Part shown: piece by piece, positions 9,335 to 18,824 of the stretch
Position numbering within the stretch: the first letter of the stretch is position 1
Layout of the letters: each line of letters opens with the position of its first letter
NCBI GenBank assembly: GCA_947387575.1
Contig: CANDOC010000003.1
Location: 186,001-250,000, forward strand
Origin: Spongorhabdus nitratireducens
GTDB taxonomy: Bacteria; Pseudomonadota; Gammaproteobacteria; Pseudomonadales; Endozoicomonadaceae
Length of the DNA stretch: 64,000 nt
Direction of reading: 5' to 3'
Notes under the pieces: model-generated
The model's input: only the letters and a program-made list of their open reading frames with translations
Databases searched by the model: none
What the model was told of the DNA's origin: nothing
Position numbers and translations under genes: made by a program

Positions 9335-9607
9335 TACAGCATCCGTGCTGTTGACATTAATTCAATCACTATAGAATTAATGATAACACGAGTTAATTAC
9401 TTTATTGGCGGTATTATTTCCTCCTATTAATTAAAAAGCTTTAATGAAATAGATTTTAATTTCATATTGTTTTAAAAGATCCTCTTATATCTTTTTCCAC
9501 GAAATTTCAGGCTTCTCTTGTCTTAAAGCAATACAGTTTCCTTGTTGCTGTCGATTTCCTGCAGTATTCACGGTAAGGTCATAGAAAACGGTACTGTGAA
9601 GAAGTTA
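9335..9607. other. AT-rich divergent intergenic region
   Basis: About 270 bases lie between the divergent large WH2 gene and the Lon-like protease gene. The sequence is AT-rich and should hold promoters for both directions. I see no confident promoter pair, RNA gene or repeat. The Lon-like frame can be read back to a TTG at 9542, but the ATG at 9608 is preferred. Confidence 0.5.
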
Positions 9608-12001
9608 ATGGTAAAAGTCAGCCAAAAATGTAAGTTACCGGTTAACCGGCTTTCTGCTCGCCAGCCCCGTAATACTCTGGGGTTCCGAACCACAGCCAGC
9701 CTTAAGCCCCACACCGGCATTCTGGGGCAAAAGCGGGCCACCACAGCACTGCAGTTCGGTGTCGCTATGCAGCGCAGTGGTTACAACATCTATGTGATGG
9801 GTGAATCCGGCACCGGGCGCATGTCTTATGTCCGGCATTATCTGGAGGGCGAGGCAAAGAAAATGCCTACACCACCGGATTATGCCTATGTTAATAACTT
9901 CGATAACCCCCGCGAGCCCAAAGTATTAGCTCTGCCAGCCGGGGGCTGCACCAAACTGATATCCGATATTAATGAATTGCTGGACAGTATTCTGGCATCT
10001 TTCCCGACAACCTTTGAAAGCCCGACCTATCAACAGAAAAAAAGCATGATCGAGCGAGACTTTAACAAGCGCTACGATCAAGCTATTGATACCGTCGAGC
10101 AGGAAGCAGTCAAACGTGATATCGCCCTGTTCAGAGAAGCAGGCTCACTCAGTTTTACCCCCATGGCGAAAGGAAAGGCCATGGAGGAAACCGAATTTGC
10201 CCGGCTACCGGACAAAAAGCGGGAAAAATTTAACCAGGATATAACCGAGCTGGAAACACTGCTGAACAGTTCTCTGGTTGAAATGCCTCAATGGAAGCGT
10301 GAATCCAATGACGCTCTGCGCAAGCTGAATCAGGAAACGATTGATCAGGCTATTGAGCCCCTCCTCAAACCGTTACGTCGCAAATACAAGGCCCAGAAAG
10401 ACGTCGGTAATTATCTGAAAGAAGTTAAACAACATTTGCACCGAGTTGTTATTGAGCACCTTACAGATGATCGCACTGTCGACCCTCGGGAAGATGCCAG
10501 CAAGCGCCAGCTTTTGGTTGATCAGTATCTGCCAAATTCAGTTGTGGCACATGAAGAAAAAGGTGCTGTGCCGGTCGTTTTTGAATCTCACCCCAACTAT
10601 AAAAATCTGTTTGGTCGTATTGAGTACGCCAGCGAAATGGGTGCCCTGATAACCAATTATCGACAAATCTGTGCCGGCTCACTGCACAAAGCCAATGGTG
10701 GCTATCTGGTTATAGAGGCGTCAAAGCTACTGGAAGAGCCTTTTGTCTGGGAGGCATTGAAACGGGCACTGAAAGAGAAAGAGCTGAAAATAGAATCACC
10801 CTATTCCGAGATGGGATTGCTTAATACAACAACCTTGACGCCAGAAAATATTCCACTGGATGTCAAAATTATTCTGGTTGGCTCCCGTGATATCTATTAC
10901 GTACTGCAACAACTGGACCCTGATTTCCACGAGATGTTCCGGGTACTGGTTGATTTTGAAGGCCATATTCCCCGCACACCAGACAATGTGCAGGCATTTG
11001 CCCGCCTGTTGAAATGCCGTGCTGAAGATGAGGGTTATCCACCGCTGACAGCAGGGGCTGTTGCAAGAATGGTTGAACAAAGCTCTCGTAAAGCAGAAAA
11101 CCAGAAACATCTTTCAGCTCATATTGGTGACCTGTTCGATCTACTGTCAGAGTCTGACTACATTCGTCGCACCATTGACGGGAAAAGAATTGAAGAAGGC
11201 CATATTGACCAGGCTCTTGAGGCTAAAGCTGAACGAACCAGTCGTGTCAGTCGGCATATTCTGGAGGATATCCTGGAGGGTACGGTTCTGATCGATACGG
11301 ATGGCGAAGCTATCGGCAAGATCAATGGACTAACCGTTCTGAGTATCGGCGACACCTGTTTTGGTTCTCCGGCCCGTATCACTGCTGCAGTTCATCCTGG
11401 CAGTCAGGGTATTGTTGATATCGAGCGAGAATCATCCCTCGGACAAGCGATTCACTCCAAAGGGGTGATGATCATGTCCGGCTTCCTCGGCAGCACCTAT
11501 GCCCAGCGCTTCCCGCTGGCAATTTCAGCCAGCCTGGCAATGGAGCAGTCATACGGTTATATCGATGGTGACAGCGCCTCGGTTGCCGAACTGAGCTGCC
11601 TGATATCTGCTTTAACCAACACGCCAATAAGACAGGGTTTTGCCGTTACCGGTTCAATGAACCAGCACGGTGAAGTTCAAGCCATTGGTGGTGTGAATGA
11701 AAAGATCGAGGGCTTCTTTGCGGTCTGTGAGGCACGGGGGCTTACCGGCAAGCAGGGTGTCATTATTCCCGCATCAAACGTAAATAACCTGATGCTAAGT
11801 CAGAAAGTTATTGATAGCTGTCGTAAAAAGAAGTTCAACATCTATGCCGTCGAGCACGTTGAACAGGCTCTGGAACTTTTGACCGGACAGGAGCCGGGAG
11901 AGCCTGATGAAAAAGGAGAGTATGCAGAAGGAACTCTGAACCGAAAGGTTGTCGACAGGCTACGTGAAATAGCCGAAATGGCAAAAGACAGCAGCGATTA
12001 A
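9608..12001 (+). CDS. Lon-family ATP-dependent protease (AAA_32/LonB-like)
   Basis: Soluble cytoplasmic protease of the Lon superfamily, about 797 residues. An N-terminal AAA_32 ATPase-like region has GESGTGRMS at residues 65-72, with Arg where Walker A normally has Lys. A long helical insertion follows, then the C-terminal S16 protease domain. The catalytic Ser lies in DGDSASVAEL and the catalytic Lys in GVNEKIEGFF. The ATG at 9608 follows a GAAGAAG-type ribosome site and is preferred to an upstream TTG. It is monocistronic with a terminator just downstream. The role is probably protein quality control; the target is unknown. Confidence 0.88.
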   Translation: MVKVSQKCKLPVNRLSARQPRNTLGFRTTASLKPHTGILGQKRATTALQFGVAMQRSGYNIYVMGESGTGRMSYVRHYLEGEAKKMPTPPDYAYVNNFDNPREPKVLALPAGGCTKLISDINELLDSILASFPTTFESPTYQQKKSMIERDFNKRYDQAIDTVEQEAVKRDIALFREAGSLSFTPMAKGKAMEETEFARLPDKKREKFNQDITELETLLNSSLVEMPQWKRESNDALRKLNQETIDQAIEPLLKPLRRKYKAQKDVGNYLKEVKQHLHRVVIEHLTDDRTVDPREDASKRQLLVDQYLPNSVVAHEEKGAVPVVFESHPNYKNLFGRIEYASEMGALITNYRQICAGSLHKANGGYLVIEASKLLEEPFVWEALKRALKEKELKIESPYSEMGLLNTTTLTPENIPLDVKIILVGSRDIYYVLQQLDPDFHEMFRVLVDFEGHIPRTPDNVQAFARLLKCRAEDEGYPPLTAGAVARMVEQSSRKAENQKHLSAHIGDLFDLLSESDYIRRTIDGKRIEEGHIDQALEAKAERTSRVSRHILEDILEGTVLIDTDGEAIGKINGLTVLSIGDTCFGSPARITAAVHPGSQGIVDIERESSLGQAIHSKGVMIMSGFLGSTYAQRFPLAISASLAMEQSYGYIDGDSASVAELSCLISALTNTPIRQGFAVTGSMNQHGEVQAIGGVNEKIEGFFAVCEARGLTGKQGVIIPASNVNNLMLSQKVIDSCRKKKFNIYAVEHVEQALELLTGQEPGEPDEKGEYAEGTLNRKVVDRLREIAEMAKDSSD

Positions 12002-12021
12002 CCCCTTTGCATTGCAACCTC

Positions 12022-12054
12022 TCTGGCTGGAGCGGACATACTGCTCCAGCCAGA
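12022..12054 (+). terminator. Terminator after the Lon-like gene
   Basis: A perfect 12-bp stem (TCTGGCTGGAGC with its complement) and a 9-base loop are followed by a T-rich stretch, 20 bases past the stop codon of the protease gene. It lies between two convergent genes and may serve both. Confidence 0.7.
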
Positions 12055-12068
12055 ACTCTTTCTTGATT

Positions 12069-13457
12069 TCAGAAGCGATAATTTAGACCGGCATTAAATG
12101 TATGACTGGTCATATTACTGCCATGTGTACCTTGGTACCCCACTTCCAGGCTCAGACAGTTGTTCAGCATACTGTTTATCCCAAGCCGGTAGTAAGCTTC
12201 ATTTTCATCATAATGATCTTTGAGTACTCCGCCGTTATCGCACTTGATTTTCTGATCATCAAAATGATTATGTTGCCAGCCAGCCCCAATAAAAACTTCT
12301 GTCGGCCATTCAAACTGAAGACCGTTATAGTTCATGGATACACCCAATCGGCTTGACCAGTCTCCACGACTTTCAGGTGAAACCTGACGATTCCTTACAT
12401 TCAAAGTTGACGACGATGTTTTTTCGTTAAACTTGTCATAGTCGGAAAAGACATACAAGAAACTGGCCTCCGGCGTCATCATTAATCCCGATGTATATTC
12501 ATCCAGACTGATGTCGTATCCGGTTCCCACATAAAGGTTTACTTCCTGATAGTCATAGCTGGCTTTACCAATCGCATAACTATAATTCTGTTTGGCACTG
12601 ACATCATTATGGGCATAGGTAACAGCCATATCTGCGTGTATAGAGCCACTTTTCCATGAAGCAAAGGGGCCAACTCTCAAAGTATCAACTTCAACATGCC
12701 CCTTATGGTGGTGCAGATCGGCATCCTGCTTCTGCCCTCCAATCATGACACCCAGCGCCCAGGACTCATTAAGGCTATTGTAGATACCCAGATCTACACC
12801 AAAACCACCCAGGTCATAACCAGGCAAACTTTTTTCGTCGTCTTCTTTAGCTGAAATGCCATAGCCATTAAAAAAGGTATGCCATGGCCCCATCTCAATG
12901 ACCTGATCGCCGAGCCTCACGAAACGATTAGAATCAGCATCCTCTTCATCCAGCATCGGACGCGCACCATCAGGCAGGTCTTCAGGACGGACATTGCGCT
13001 TTTTCATCAGGGCTTCCAGCTGCTGATCATGCTGGCGGGAAGCTGCCGAAGCCTGACGAAGCTGGCGTGTAAGATTTGCAAAACTATGCAGCGTCGCCAT
13101 GATCGTAAGTCGGCTGGCAATAACCGTCGAGTTTGGTGGCTGCGCGACTGATACAGATGCCCCTGGAACCAGAGGCAGAGGTAAAGGAATGGCATTAACA
13201 CCACCGGGCAGTGTTACTGTTGTCAACCAGCTGGGAACCTGGGTTGCTCTGACAAACAGTTGACCATTAACATTATAAACTTGGGATGGATCGACTTTGA
13301 TATGAGCTGGATCAGGTACCGGTGCAGTGTTGGGTATCGGGATAATGACTTCTCCCGCTACAGAGGTTTTAGCAATCACTGCTGAAAATAGGCTCAGCAA
13401 CACCAGTATAAAAAAAACTGCTTTATTGTTTAAATCCCAGCTCACACTACGCCTCAC
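12069..13457 (-). CDS. Autotransporter-type outer-membrane beta-barrel protein
   Basis: The 462-residue exported protein has a signal peptide with a hydrophobic core at about residues 14-33. A region rich in Pro and Val follows, then a helical stretch rich in Gln and Arg (about 120-165). The last 270 residues or so are alternating-hydrophobic strands ending in LNYRF, the terminal-Phe signature of outer-membrane barrels. The barrel resembles autotransporter domains, but no long passenger is present. The predicted start codon is GTG; a second in-frame GTG lies four codons later. Nothing around it suggests a specific role. Confidence 0.75.
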   Translation of the reverse strand: MRRSVSWDLNNKAVFFILVLLSLFSAVIAKTSVAGEVIIPIPNTAPVPDPAHIKVDPSQVYNVNGQLFVRATQVPSWLTTVTLPGGVNAIPLPLPLVPGASVSVAQPPNSTVIASRLTIMATLHSFANLTRQLRQASAASRQHDQQLEALMKKRNVRPEDLPDGARPMLDEEDADSNRFVRLGDQVIEMGPWHTFFNGYGISAKEDDEKSLPGYDLGGFGVDLGIYNSLNESWALGVMIGGQKQDADLHHHKGHVEVDTLRVGPFASWKSGSIHADMAVTYAHNDVSAKQNYSYAIGKASYDYQEVNLYVGTGYDISLDEYTSGLMMTPEASFLYVFSDYDKFNEKTSSSTLNVRNRQVSPESRGDWSSRLGVSMNYNGLQFEWPTEVFIGAGWQHNHFDDQKIKCDNGGVLKDHYDENEAYYRLGINSMLNNCLSLEVGYQGTHGSNMTSHTFNAGLNYRF

Positions 13458-13541
13458 TATGCTGTATACCTAACCCTTTAGCAAAGGTAGACGATAGAGT
13501 GGCTCCGTGCAGATATGGGTAAGACGTTGTGTATAAAAGAA

Positions 13542-14657
13542 TCAATTTCCTGCATTAATTCTGACGGGCATTCGTCGTGCACCCCAATCGCCCGGCAGTT
13601 TTTCAATCACGCCAGGCAAGTGAGTTCCACACTTTGAACAACAACCCTGTTCATTGAGCCCCCAAATACCCAGTTCATACCAGTCTCTTTCAATTAACAG
13701 TTCTCCACAGGATGAGCACCATGTTGTACCACCCTGACTGTCATGCACATTGCCGGTATAGGCGTAGTGAATACCATTAGCCAAAGCAATATTTCTTGCT
13801 CGGGTCAAAGTAGCTGCAGGTGTTCGGGCAATATCACGCATTTTCCAGTCAGGATGAAAGGCCGTAAAGTGGACAGGTACATCTGGTCCCAGATTATCAA
13901 CAATCCATTCAGTCATTGCATGAAGTTCATTATCTGAATCATTTTCCCCGGGAATGAGTAAGTTGGTGATTTCAAACCAGACTGAGGTTTCATGCTTCAG
14001 ATAAACCAGGGTTTCCAGCACATTCCCCAGAGATCCACCGCAGATTTTTTTATAGAAACGTTCTGTGAATGCTTTCAAATCAATATTGGCTGCATCCATT
14101 TTGGAAAAAAACTGTTCACGGGGTTTTTCACACATATACCCGGCACTGACAGCAACAGCCTTCACATCCAACTCATGCGCAGCATCAGCAACATCCAGAG
14201 CATATTCCATGAAAATAATCGGATCGTTGTAGGTAAAAGCCAAACTGCGGCAGCCCAGTTTTTTCGCTGCCAGAGCTAGCTGATCAGGCATGGCCTGATC
14301 AGCTAGCGTATCCATCTCCCGTGATTTGCTCATATCCCAGTTCTGGCAAAATTTACATGCGAGATTGCAGCCCGCAGTACCAAAGGAAAGCACTGGAGTT
14401 CCCGGCAGAAAATGATTCAAGGGTTTCTTTTCAATCGGATCAACACAGAATCCGCTGGAGCGTCCATAACTGGTCAAAACAATAGCGTCATTTTGTCTGG
14501 CTCTGACAAAACATAATCCCTGCTGACCTTCACGTAGCTTGCAGGCTCTTGGGCATAAGTCACATTGAATACGGCCATCATCCAGTAAATGCCAGTATTC
14601 CGTGGGATAAGCAGCAGGAGGAGGAGGAGAAGATGGAGAAAATAATAACAGTTGCAT
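13542..14657 (-). CDS. amrS: AmmeMemoRadiSam system radical SAM enzyme
   Basis: Radical SAM protein of the AmmeMemoRadiSam trio, whose reaction is not established. The motif CNLACKFC supplies the three Cys for the 4Fe-4S cluster. Further pairs, CDLCPRAC near the N terminus and two C-terminal CxxC pairs (CSSC and CSKC), suggest additional metal sites. The second Met of the frame is chosen because a GGGAG ribosome site lies nine bases upstream of it. It diverges from the MEMO1-like gene with only 79 bases between the starts, and the AMMECR1 gene follows that one, so all three partners are together. Confidence 0.9.
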   Translation of the reverse strand: MQLLLFSPSSPPPPAAYPTEYWHLLDDGRIQCDLCPRACKLREGQQGLCFVRARQNDAIVLTSYGRSSGFCVDPIEKKPLNHFLPGTPVLSFGTAGCNLACKFCQNWDMSKSREMDTLADQAMPDQLALAAKKLGCRSLAFTYNDPIIFMEYALDVADAAHELDVKAVAVSAGYMCEKPREQFFSKMDAANIDLKAFTERFYKKICGGSLGNVLETLVYLKHETSVWFEITNLLIPGENDSDNELHAMTEWIVDNLGPDVPVHFTAFHPDWKMRDIARTPAATLTRARNIALANGIHYAYTGNVHDSQGGTTWCSSCGELLIERDWYELGIWGLNEQGCCSKCGTHLPGVIEKLPGDWGARRMPVRINAGN

Positions 14658-14736
14658 TGTGACCATCTCCCTTGCACGGTACAGGACTAACTATAATTAT
14701 AGGAGTTACCCTCTGATACCAAGGGAACCTCTGCCT

Positions 14737-15516
14737 ATGAACACCCGACCCCCGGCGGTAGCCGGAACCTTTTATCCTGCCGGAGAAGCCACGCTGAGAG
14801 GTATGGTATCCGGCTTTCTGGATGAAGCTGCGGGACGGGATCTTTCTCCCAAGGCCATTGTGGTTCCTCATGCCGGTTATATTTATTCCGGTCCTATCGC
14901 AGCCAGTGCCTATGCCCTGCTTGCGCCAGTTGCCGATCAGATCAAACGTGTTGTGCTGCTCGGACCAACCCATCATATTCCTTTTGAAGGACTGGCTCTC
15001 CCGGAATCCCAGATATTTATGACGCCCCTGGGTCCAGTTAATCTGGATACCGAGATTATGTCCGAGTTACTGCGATTCAGTCAGGTACAGCCTCTTGATG
15101 CGGCTCACGAGCACGAACACTCGCTGGAAGTACAGTGTCCCTTTTTGCAAAGCTGCCTGCCCGAATTCAAATTGATCCCCCTGGTAGTGGGTTCAGCACC
15201 ACCTCTGGCTGTTGCCGAAGTGCTGGACTTTCTCTGGGGCAATGACGAAACCCTGATCGTTATCAGCACCGACCTGAGTCACTATCACAACTATGAAGAA
15301 GCCTGCAGCCGGGATAATGTCACCCGCCGTGCTATTGAGCAGTTACATACCAATTTAACGGGCGGTCAGGCCTGTGGTGCCTACCCTTTGAATGGTTTGC
15401 TATCAGTAGCCCAACGCAGGGGAATGGAGGTCATTACGCTGGATATTCGAAATTCCGGTGATACGGCAGGAGATAAACAACGGGTTGTCGGCTATGGTGC
15501 TTTTGCGGTGCAGTAG
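14737..15516 (+). CDS. amrB: AmmeMemoRadiSam system protein B (MEMO1 family)
   Basis: MEMO1-family protein, 259 residues, related to extradiol dioxygenases. The N terminus RPPAVAGTFYPAG is the family's start signature. Conserved His appear in VPHAGYIYSG, GPTHHI and DLSHYH, the probable metal ligands. The ATG at 14737 is chosen because homology starts there; the longer frame reaches into the divergent radical SAM gene. It precedes the AMMECR1-type gene by about 70 bases. Confidence 0.9.
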   Translation: MNTRPPAVAGTFYPAGEATLRGMVSGFLDEAAGRDLSPKAIVVPHAGYIYSGPIAASAYALLAPVADQIKRVVLLGPTHHIPFEGLALPESQIFMTPLGPVNLDTEIMSELLRFSQVQPLDAAHEHEHSLEVQCPFLQSCLPEFKLIPLVVGSAPPLAVAEVLDFLWGNDETLIVISTDLSHYHNYEEACSRDNVTRRAIEQLHTNLTGGQACGAYPLNGLLSVAQRRGMEVITLDIRNSGDTAGDKQRVVGYGAFAVQ

Positions 15517-15589
15517 CCTGTCTATAGCTATTGGTTACCCACCATCAGGCTGAGACACTGACATTAGCGTCAAACAACAGGGAGCTTCT

Positions 15590-16156
15590 ATGGACACTCA
15601 TCCTGATCCGGAATTGCAACATCAACTGCTGAGCCTTGCTCGCAGTATTATCGATCATGGATGCACTCACGGCACCCATCCGGATATCGATGCCGATAGT
15701 TTCCCTGCAGCATTACAGGAGCCCGGCTGCTGCTTTGTCACACTTCACAAGGATGGCCAGTTGAGAGGTTGTATTGGCTCACTGGAGCCCAGACGAACCT
15801 TGATTGACGATATTACAGCCAATGCTTTTTCCAGTGCTTTTAATGATCCCCGCTTTAACCCTGTTTCCGCGAAAGAGCTGCCTTCACTGGATATCGAGAT
15901 CTCTGTTCTTTCTTCTTTGATACCGATCGACGTTGATTCAGAAAATGCTTTGCTGGCTGAGCTGAAGCCGGAACAGGATGGCCTTCTGATTGAAAGCGGA
16001 CACTACCGGGCCACCTTTCTACCTCAGGTCTGGGAGCAGTTACCCAATCCAAAGGATTTTCTGCTTCATCTAAAAAGAAAAGCCGGCATGCCTGATAACC
16101 TCTGGCCCGAGGATATTCGCTGTTATCGCTATCACTGTTTCAAATTCAGCGAATAA
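15590..16156 (+). CDS. amrA: AmmeMemoRadiSam system protein A (AMMECR1 domain)
   Basis: The 188-residue AMMECR1-domain protein is the third member of the trio. The hallmark LRGCIGSLEPRR is visible in the first third, and NPKDFLLHLKRKAG with a Trp-rich end closes the fold. A strong ribosome site, AGGGAGC, precedes the ATG. The molecular role is unknown. Co-location with the radical SAM and MEMO1-like genes suggests a joint modification pathway. Confidence 0.9.
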   Translation: MDTHPDPELQHQLLSLARSIIDHGCTHGTHPDIDADSFPAALQEPGCCFVTLHKDGQLRGCIGSLEPRRTLIDDITANAFSSAFNDPRFNPVSAKELPSLDIEISVLSSLIPIDVDSENALLAELKPEQDGLLIESGHYRATFLPQVWEQLPNPKDFLLHLKRKAGMPDNLWPEDIRCYRYHCFKFSE

Positions 16157-16170
16157 TGATTGAATGACCA

Positions 16171-16204
16171 CAAAAAACGGCAGCAATCTAACGATTACTG
16201 CCGT
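16171..16204 (-). terminator. Terminator of the sigma/anti-sigma operon
   Basis: On the minus strand a hairpin with the stem ACGGCAG and inner AATC/GATT pairs is followed by six T. It lies 48 bases beyond the stop codon of the anti-sigma gene. It also sits just after the AMMECR1 gene on the other strand, but the T run fits minus-strand transcription. Confidence 0.75.
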
Positions 16205-16251
16205 CCTTGTAATATCGCGACCCGGATAAGAAGCGCTTTATCTTGAAAGGT

Positions 16252-16956
16252 TTAGAAAACCCGTCTGTTGGATACCGGTGTCCAGCCACCTTTCTCTACA
16301 ACAGGTCCCATATTCCAGCCATCCGGAGCACCTGACGGATCTTCCAGTGTGATGACCAACGGAGTGGCAGCAAAGTGCTTCATCATGCTTGCAGACAGAA
16401 CGAACTCCTTGGTACCGTATTTTGGCAGAATACCGAGTGATACCGGCTCACCGTCCTTGACCATCAACCAGAGTTCACAAACCTTGCCTTCAGGCAGCTC
16501 ATCCGGCTGTACGGCTTTCATAAAGACCTTGCCCGAATCCATGGAAGCATTAACAATCCAGCCCGGGTTAGCGGCCTGATTCTGGGCGACATAGACATAG
16601 TCCATGTTTTCTGTTTCGTTTCGACCCAGCGTCATAACCAGCCCCATGGCCATCACAAAGACCATACTGACTGCAAGACCTCGCCAGAACATCAGGCTTT
16701 CAAAGAAACCGCTACTGCTCTTTGTCTGCTTTTTTATGCCGGCCCAGACCCTGCGCGGCGGCACAACATCGGCAACTTCCATCTGCAGTACACTGAGGCG
16801 TTCACGCCACTCTTCCACCAGCGCCTGGGCGTCATGGCTGACACTGAGCAGTGCTTCAAATGCCAGTTTGTCGTCCCCGTCCAGTGTTCCCAGAACATAT
16901 TCTGCCGCGGCCTGATCGCGTATCTCGGCCTGAGTCAGATCGATTTTGTCATACAT
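16252..16956 (-). CDS. Anti-sigma factor, RskA/ChrR-like membrane protein
   Basis: The 234-residue protein starts with a cytoplasmic anti-sigma domain including RDQAAAEYVLGTLDG. It has one membrane helix at about residues 90-110 (MFWRGLAVSMVFVMAMGLVM) and a periplasmic RskA-type C-terminal domain with the typical ending EDPSGAPDGWNMGPVV. It presumably sequesters the ECF sigma factor encoded just upstream; the two genes overlap by 22 bases. The inducing signal is not visible. Confidence 0.88.
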   Translation of the reverse strand: MYDKIDLTQAEIRDQAAAEYVLGTLDGDDKLAFEALLSVSHDAQALVEEWRERLSVLQMEVADVVPPRRVWAGIKKQTKSSSGFFESLMFWRGLAVSMVFVMAMGLVMTLGRNETENMDYVYVAQNQAANPGWIVNASMDSGKVFMKAVQPDELPEGKVCELWLMVKDGEPVSLGILPKYGTKEFVLSASMMKHFAATPLVITLEDPSGAPDGWNMGPVVEKGGWTPVSNRRVF

Positions 16957-17498
16957 GTCTTTAACCTCATCAAGCCCCTCCTCACCCAGGTCTTCACCGT
17001 ACCCAGCGGAACCTGCAGTTTTTCCGCCAGCAGCGCATGAGTCAGGCCGTCAAAATAAGCCAGTTTGATGCACTGCCGGTAATTATCCGGCAAATCACCT
17101 ACACACTGGTGAACCTGCTTTTCATGTTGCTGGCGTACCAGTTCGTCATCATGGCCGGGCGTATCATCACTGATCGTATCCAGCGCACTGTCGTCAGGCT
17201 CCAGTGCTTCCCGCTGCTGTTTACGCAGCTGATCCAGTGCCTGGTTACGGGCAATGGTGGACAACCATGTCATGGCCCGGGCCTTGCGAGGATCAAAACT
17301 GCCAGCATGGTTCCATATTTTGATATAGACCTGCTGCAGGCAGTCTTCTGCAATCGCCTGACTCTTTAACATACGTAGCAAAAGCCCAAACAGTTTCGGT
17401 GAGGTCAGCCGATATAACTGCTCCAGGTCACGATGATTCCCCTGCGCACAACCCGTCAAGTGGTGTACGACTCTTGTGTTTTCTGCTTCTGAAGACAT
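16935..17498 (-). CDS. ECF-type RNA polymerase sigma factor
   Basis: Sigma-70 family ECF factor with region 2 (QAIAEDCLQQVYIKIWNHA, then AMTWLSTIARNQALDQLR) and region 4 (LPDNYRQCIKLAYFDGLTHA and an HTH). It pairs with the anti-sigma factor encoded downstream. This arrangement resembles the sigma-K/RskA group. The start is uncertain: the ATG at 17498 gives MSSEAENT, while the frame could begin 15 codons earlier at 17543. Neither has a good ribosome site. Confidence 0.87.
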   Translation of the reverse strand: MSSEAENTRVVHHLTGCAQGNHRDLEQLYRLTSPKLFGLLLRMLKSQAIAEDCLQQVYIKIWNHAGSFDPRKARAMTWLSTIARNQALDQLRKQQREALEPDDSALDTISDDTPGHDDELVRQQHEKQVHQCVGDLPDNYRQCIKLAYFDGLTHALLAEKLQVPLGTVKTWVRRGLMRLKTCMTKSI

Positions 17499-17682
17499 CT
17501 TTCCGGTGTCAGGTAGGCTATAAGGCAGTATCAGGCCTGTCATATTTTGAAGACATTATGCCCGTACTCTCATCCAGATCGCCTGCCGATTGTAACAGGC
17601 CTGAAGGCCGTGGAAATCCCCAATAATTGGTATGCAAAAAATCTTTACGGAATGCAACAAACAAAACAACCTGTCCGTTCTG

Positions 17683-17712
17683 TTGACATGCGTTTGCATT
17701 TTCAAGTTACAC
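17683..17712 (+). promoter_or_regulatory. Candidate sigma-70 promoter for the membrane protein gene
   Basis: A perfect -35 box TTGACA is followed, after 18 bases, by TTACAC as a weak -10. It lies 26 bases before the ATG of the membrane protein gene and just upstream of its GAGAGGA ribosome site. The -10 match is imperfect. Confidence 0.4.
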
Positions 17713-17737
17713 TGAAATCAGGGAAGAGAGGAACACG

Positions 17738-18418
17738 ATGAATCACAATAAAATGTTCAAGCCTCTCAGAGAGGCCCTTTGTTTCTTTCGTAGTTTTGGT
17801 CTGCCAGTATGGGGTGTATTTTTTCTTTCAGGCCTGAGTGAAGAATGGTTCTATCTGATGCTGGTAGACGGCAGCACTTCAGACACTACACGGGCTATGG
17901 CACAGGGAATGGTTTCCTTTGCGATTGAACCGCTGGCTGCGGGAATCGCACTGACTTTTATCCATCAGGTTAATCAGGGCCAACCGGCAGCACTGACCCT
18001 TGCCCTGAGCCAGTCACTACCTTACTACCCTCGTTTACTTGCTACATTCTTGCTGGGCGGCATGCTGATTGTCGCCGGACTGGCACTCTATATTCTTCCG
18101 GGTTTGTTTCTGATGTATAAGCTGCTCTTCTCCGAACTCCATGTACTGCTGGAAAATCAGCAACCCGTGGATGCCATGAGAGCCAGTTTTAAACAGACCA
18201 AAGGCAAGGCAGAAAAAATAGCACCGGCATTTGCGATTATGGTTGCCAGTGTGATGCTGCTGGATGGATTAAGTGATCAGTTTCTGAAGCAATGGCTGGA
18301 TCCGGCACCTTTTATCATTGCCAAGAAAGCAATAGTGGCGATACCGGCAGCATTACTGGCAATTGTTGTTTATCGCCTGTATTCACAGACTCAGCGACAC
18401 CCTCTCAGCCCTTCCTGA
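17738..18418 (+). CDS. Hypothetical inner-membrane protein
   Basis: The 226-residue protein has about five hydrophobic segments, including IVAGLALYILPGLFLMYKLL and a C-terminal AIVAIPAALLAIVVYRLY. The middle part, ending in LLENQQPVDAMRASFKQTKGK, resembles the YciC/DUF975-like pattern of integral membrane proteins with a repeated AxxxS motif. I cannot assign a function. The start is supported by a GAGAGGA ribosome site. The 3' end overlaps the convergent Hpt gene by 14 bases. Confidence 0.75.
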   Translation: MNHNKMFKPLREALCFFRSFGLPVWGVFFLSGLSEEWFYLMLVDGSTSDTTRAMAQGMVSFAIEPLAAGIALTFIHQVNQGQPAALTLALSQSLPYYPRLLATFLLGGMLIVAGLALYILPGLFLMYKLLFSELHVLLENQQPVDAMRASFKQTKGKAEKIAPAFAIMVASVMLLDGLSDQFLKQWLDPAPFIIAKKAIVAIPAALLAIVVYRLYSQTQRHPLSPS

Positions 18419-18737
18419 GTTCCTGCTCCAGTAGCAGGAACTCCTGATTTAATGCCTGGAAAACAAGCTGAAGTGGCGGGGGTTGTCTTTCCAGATCTTC
18501 TGCCCAGGACGCCAGCAGTTCAGCGCCCACAATCCGGGCCGCACCCTTGATGCGGTGTCCCAGTCTGGATGCACCATGCCAGTCCTGCTGATCAATTACT
18601 TCAGAGACTTTCTCAATATCACTGCGAGTTGTTTCCAGAAACTGCTGGATCAGATCACGACGCATCTCCTGATCATCACCCACGATCGCTTCCAGCATGG
18701 TTGAATCAAACCGTATGCCACGGTTTTCTCCGTTCAT
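18405..18737 (-). CDS. Hpt domain protein (histidine phosphotransfer)
   Basis: Stand-alone phosphotransfer protein of about 110 residues. The phospho-accepting His lies in LGHRIKGAARIVGA, matching the HxxKGxA pattern of Hpt domains. The family relays phosphate between hybrid kinases and response regulators, and no partner is next to it. The ATG of MNGENRG is chosen because the longer frame adds unconserved residues; an AGGAG-like ribosome site (GCGAGGAGCG) precedes it. A perfect 11-bp inverted repeat (GAGTTCCTGCT, 18417-18443) overlaps the 3' end and may be a shared terminator. Confidence 0.85.
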   Translation of the reverse strand: MNGENRGIRFDSTMLEAIVGDDQEMRRDLIQQFLETTRSDIEKVSEVIDQQDWHGASRLGHRIKGAARIVGAELLASWAEDLERQPPPLQLVFQALNQEFLLLEQELRKG

Positions 18738-18824
18738 CAACGCTCCTCGCTGATACTTTGCTCTGTGTAATTGTCTGCTTCTACCTGATGATATTGTCGG
18801 CCGGTTGTTTAAGATCAACAGCGC

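Noticed and set aside
13542..16156. Novel radical SAM system
   Set aside because: All three genes match the known AmmeMemoRadiSam trio; the function is unknown but the system is already described.
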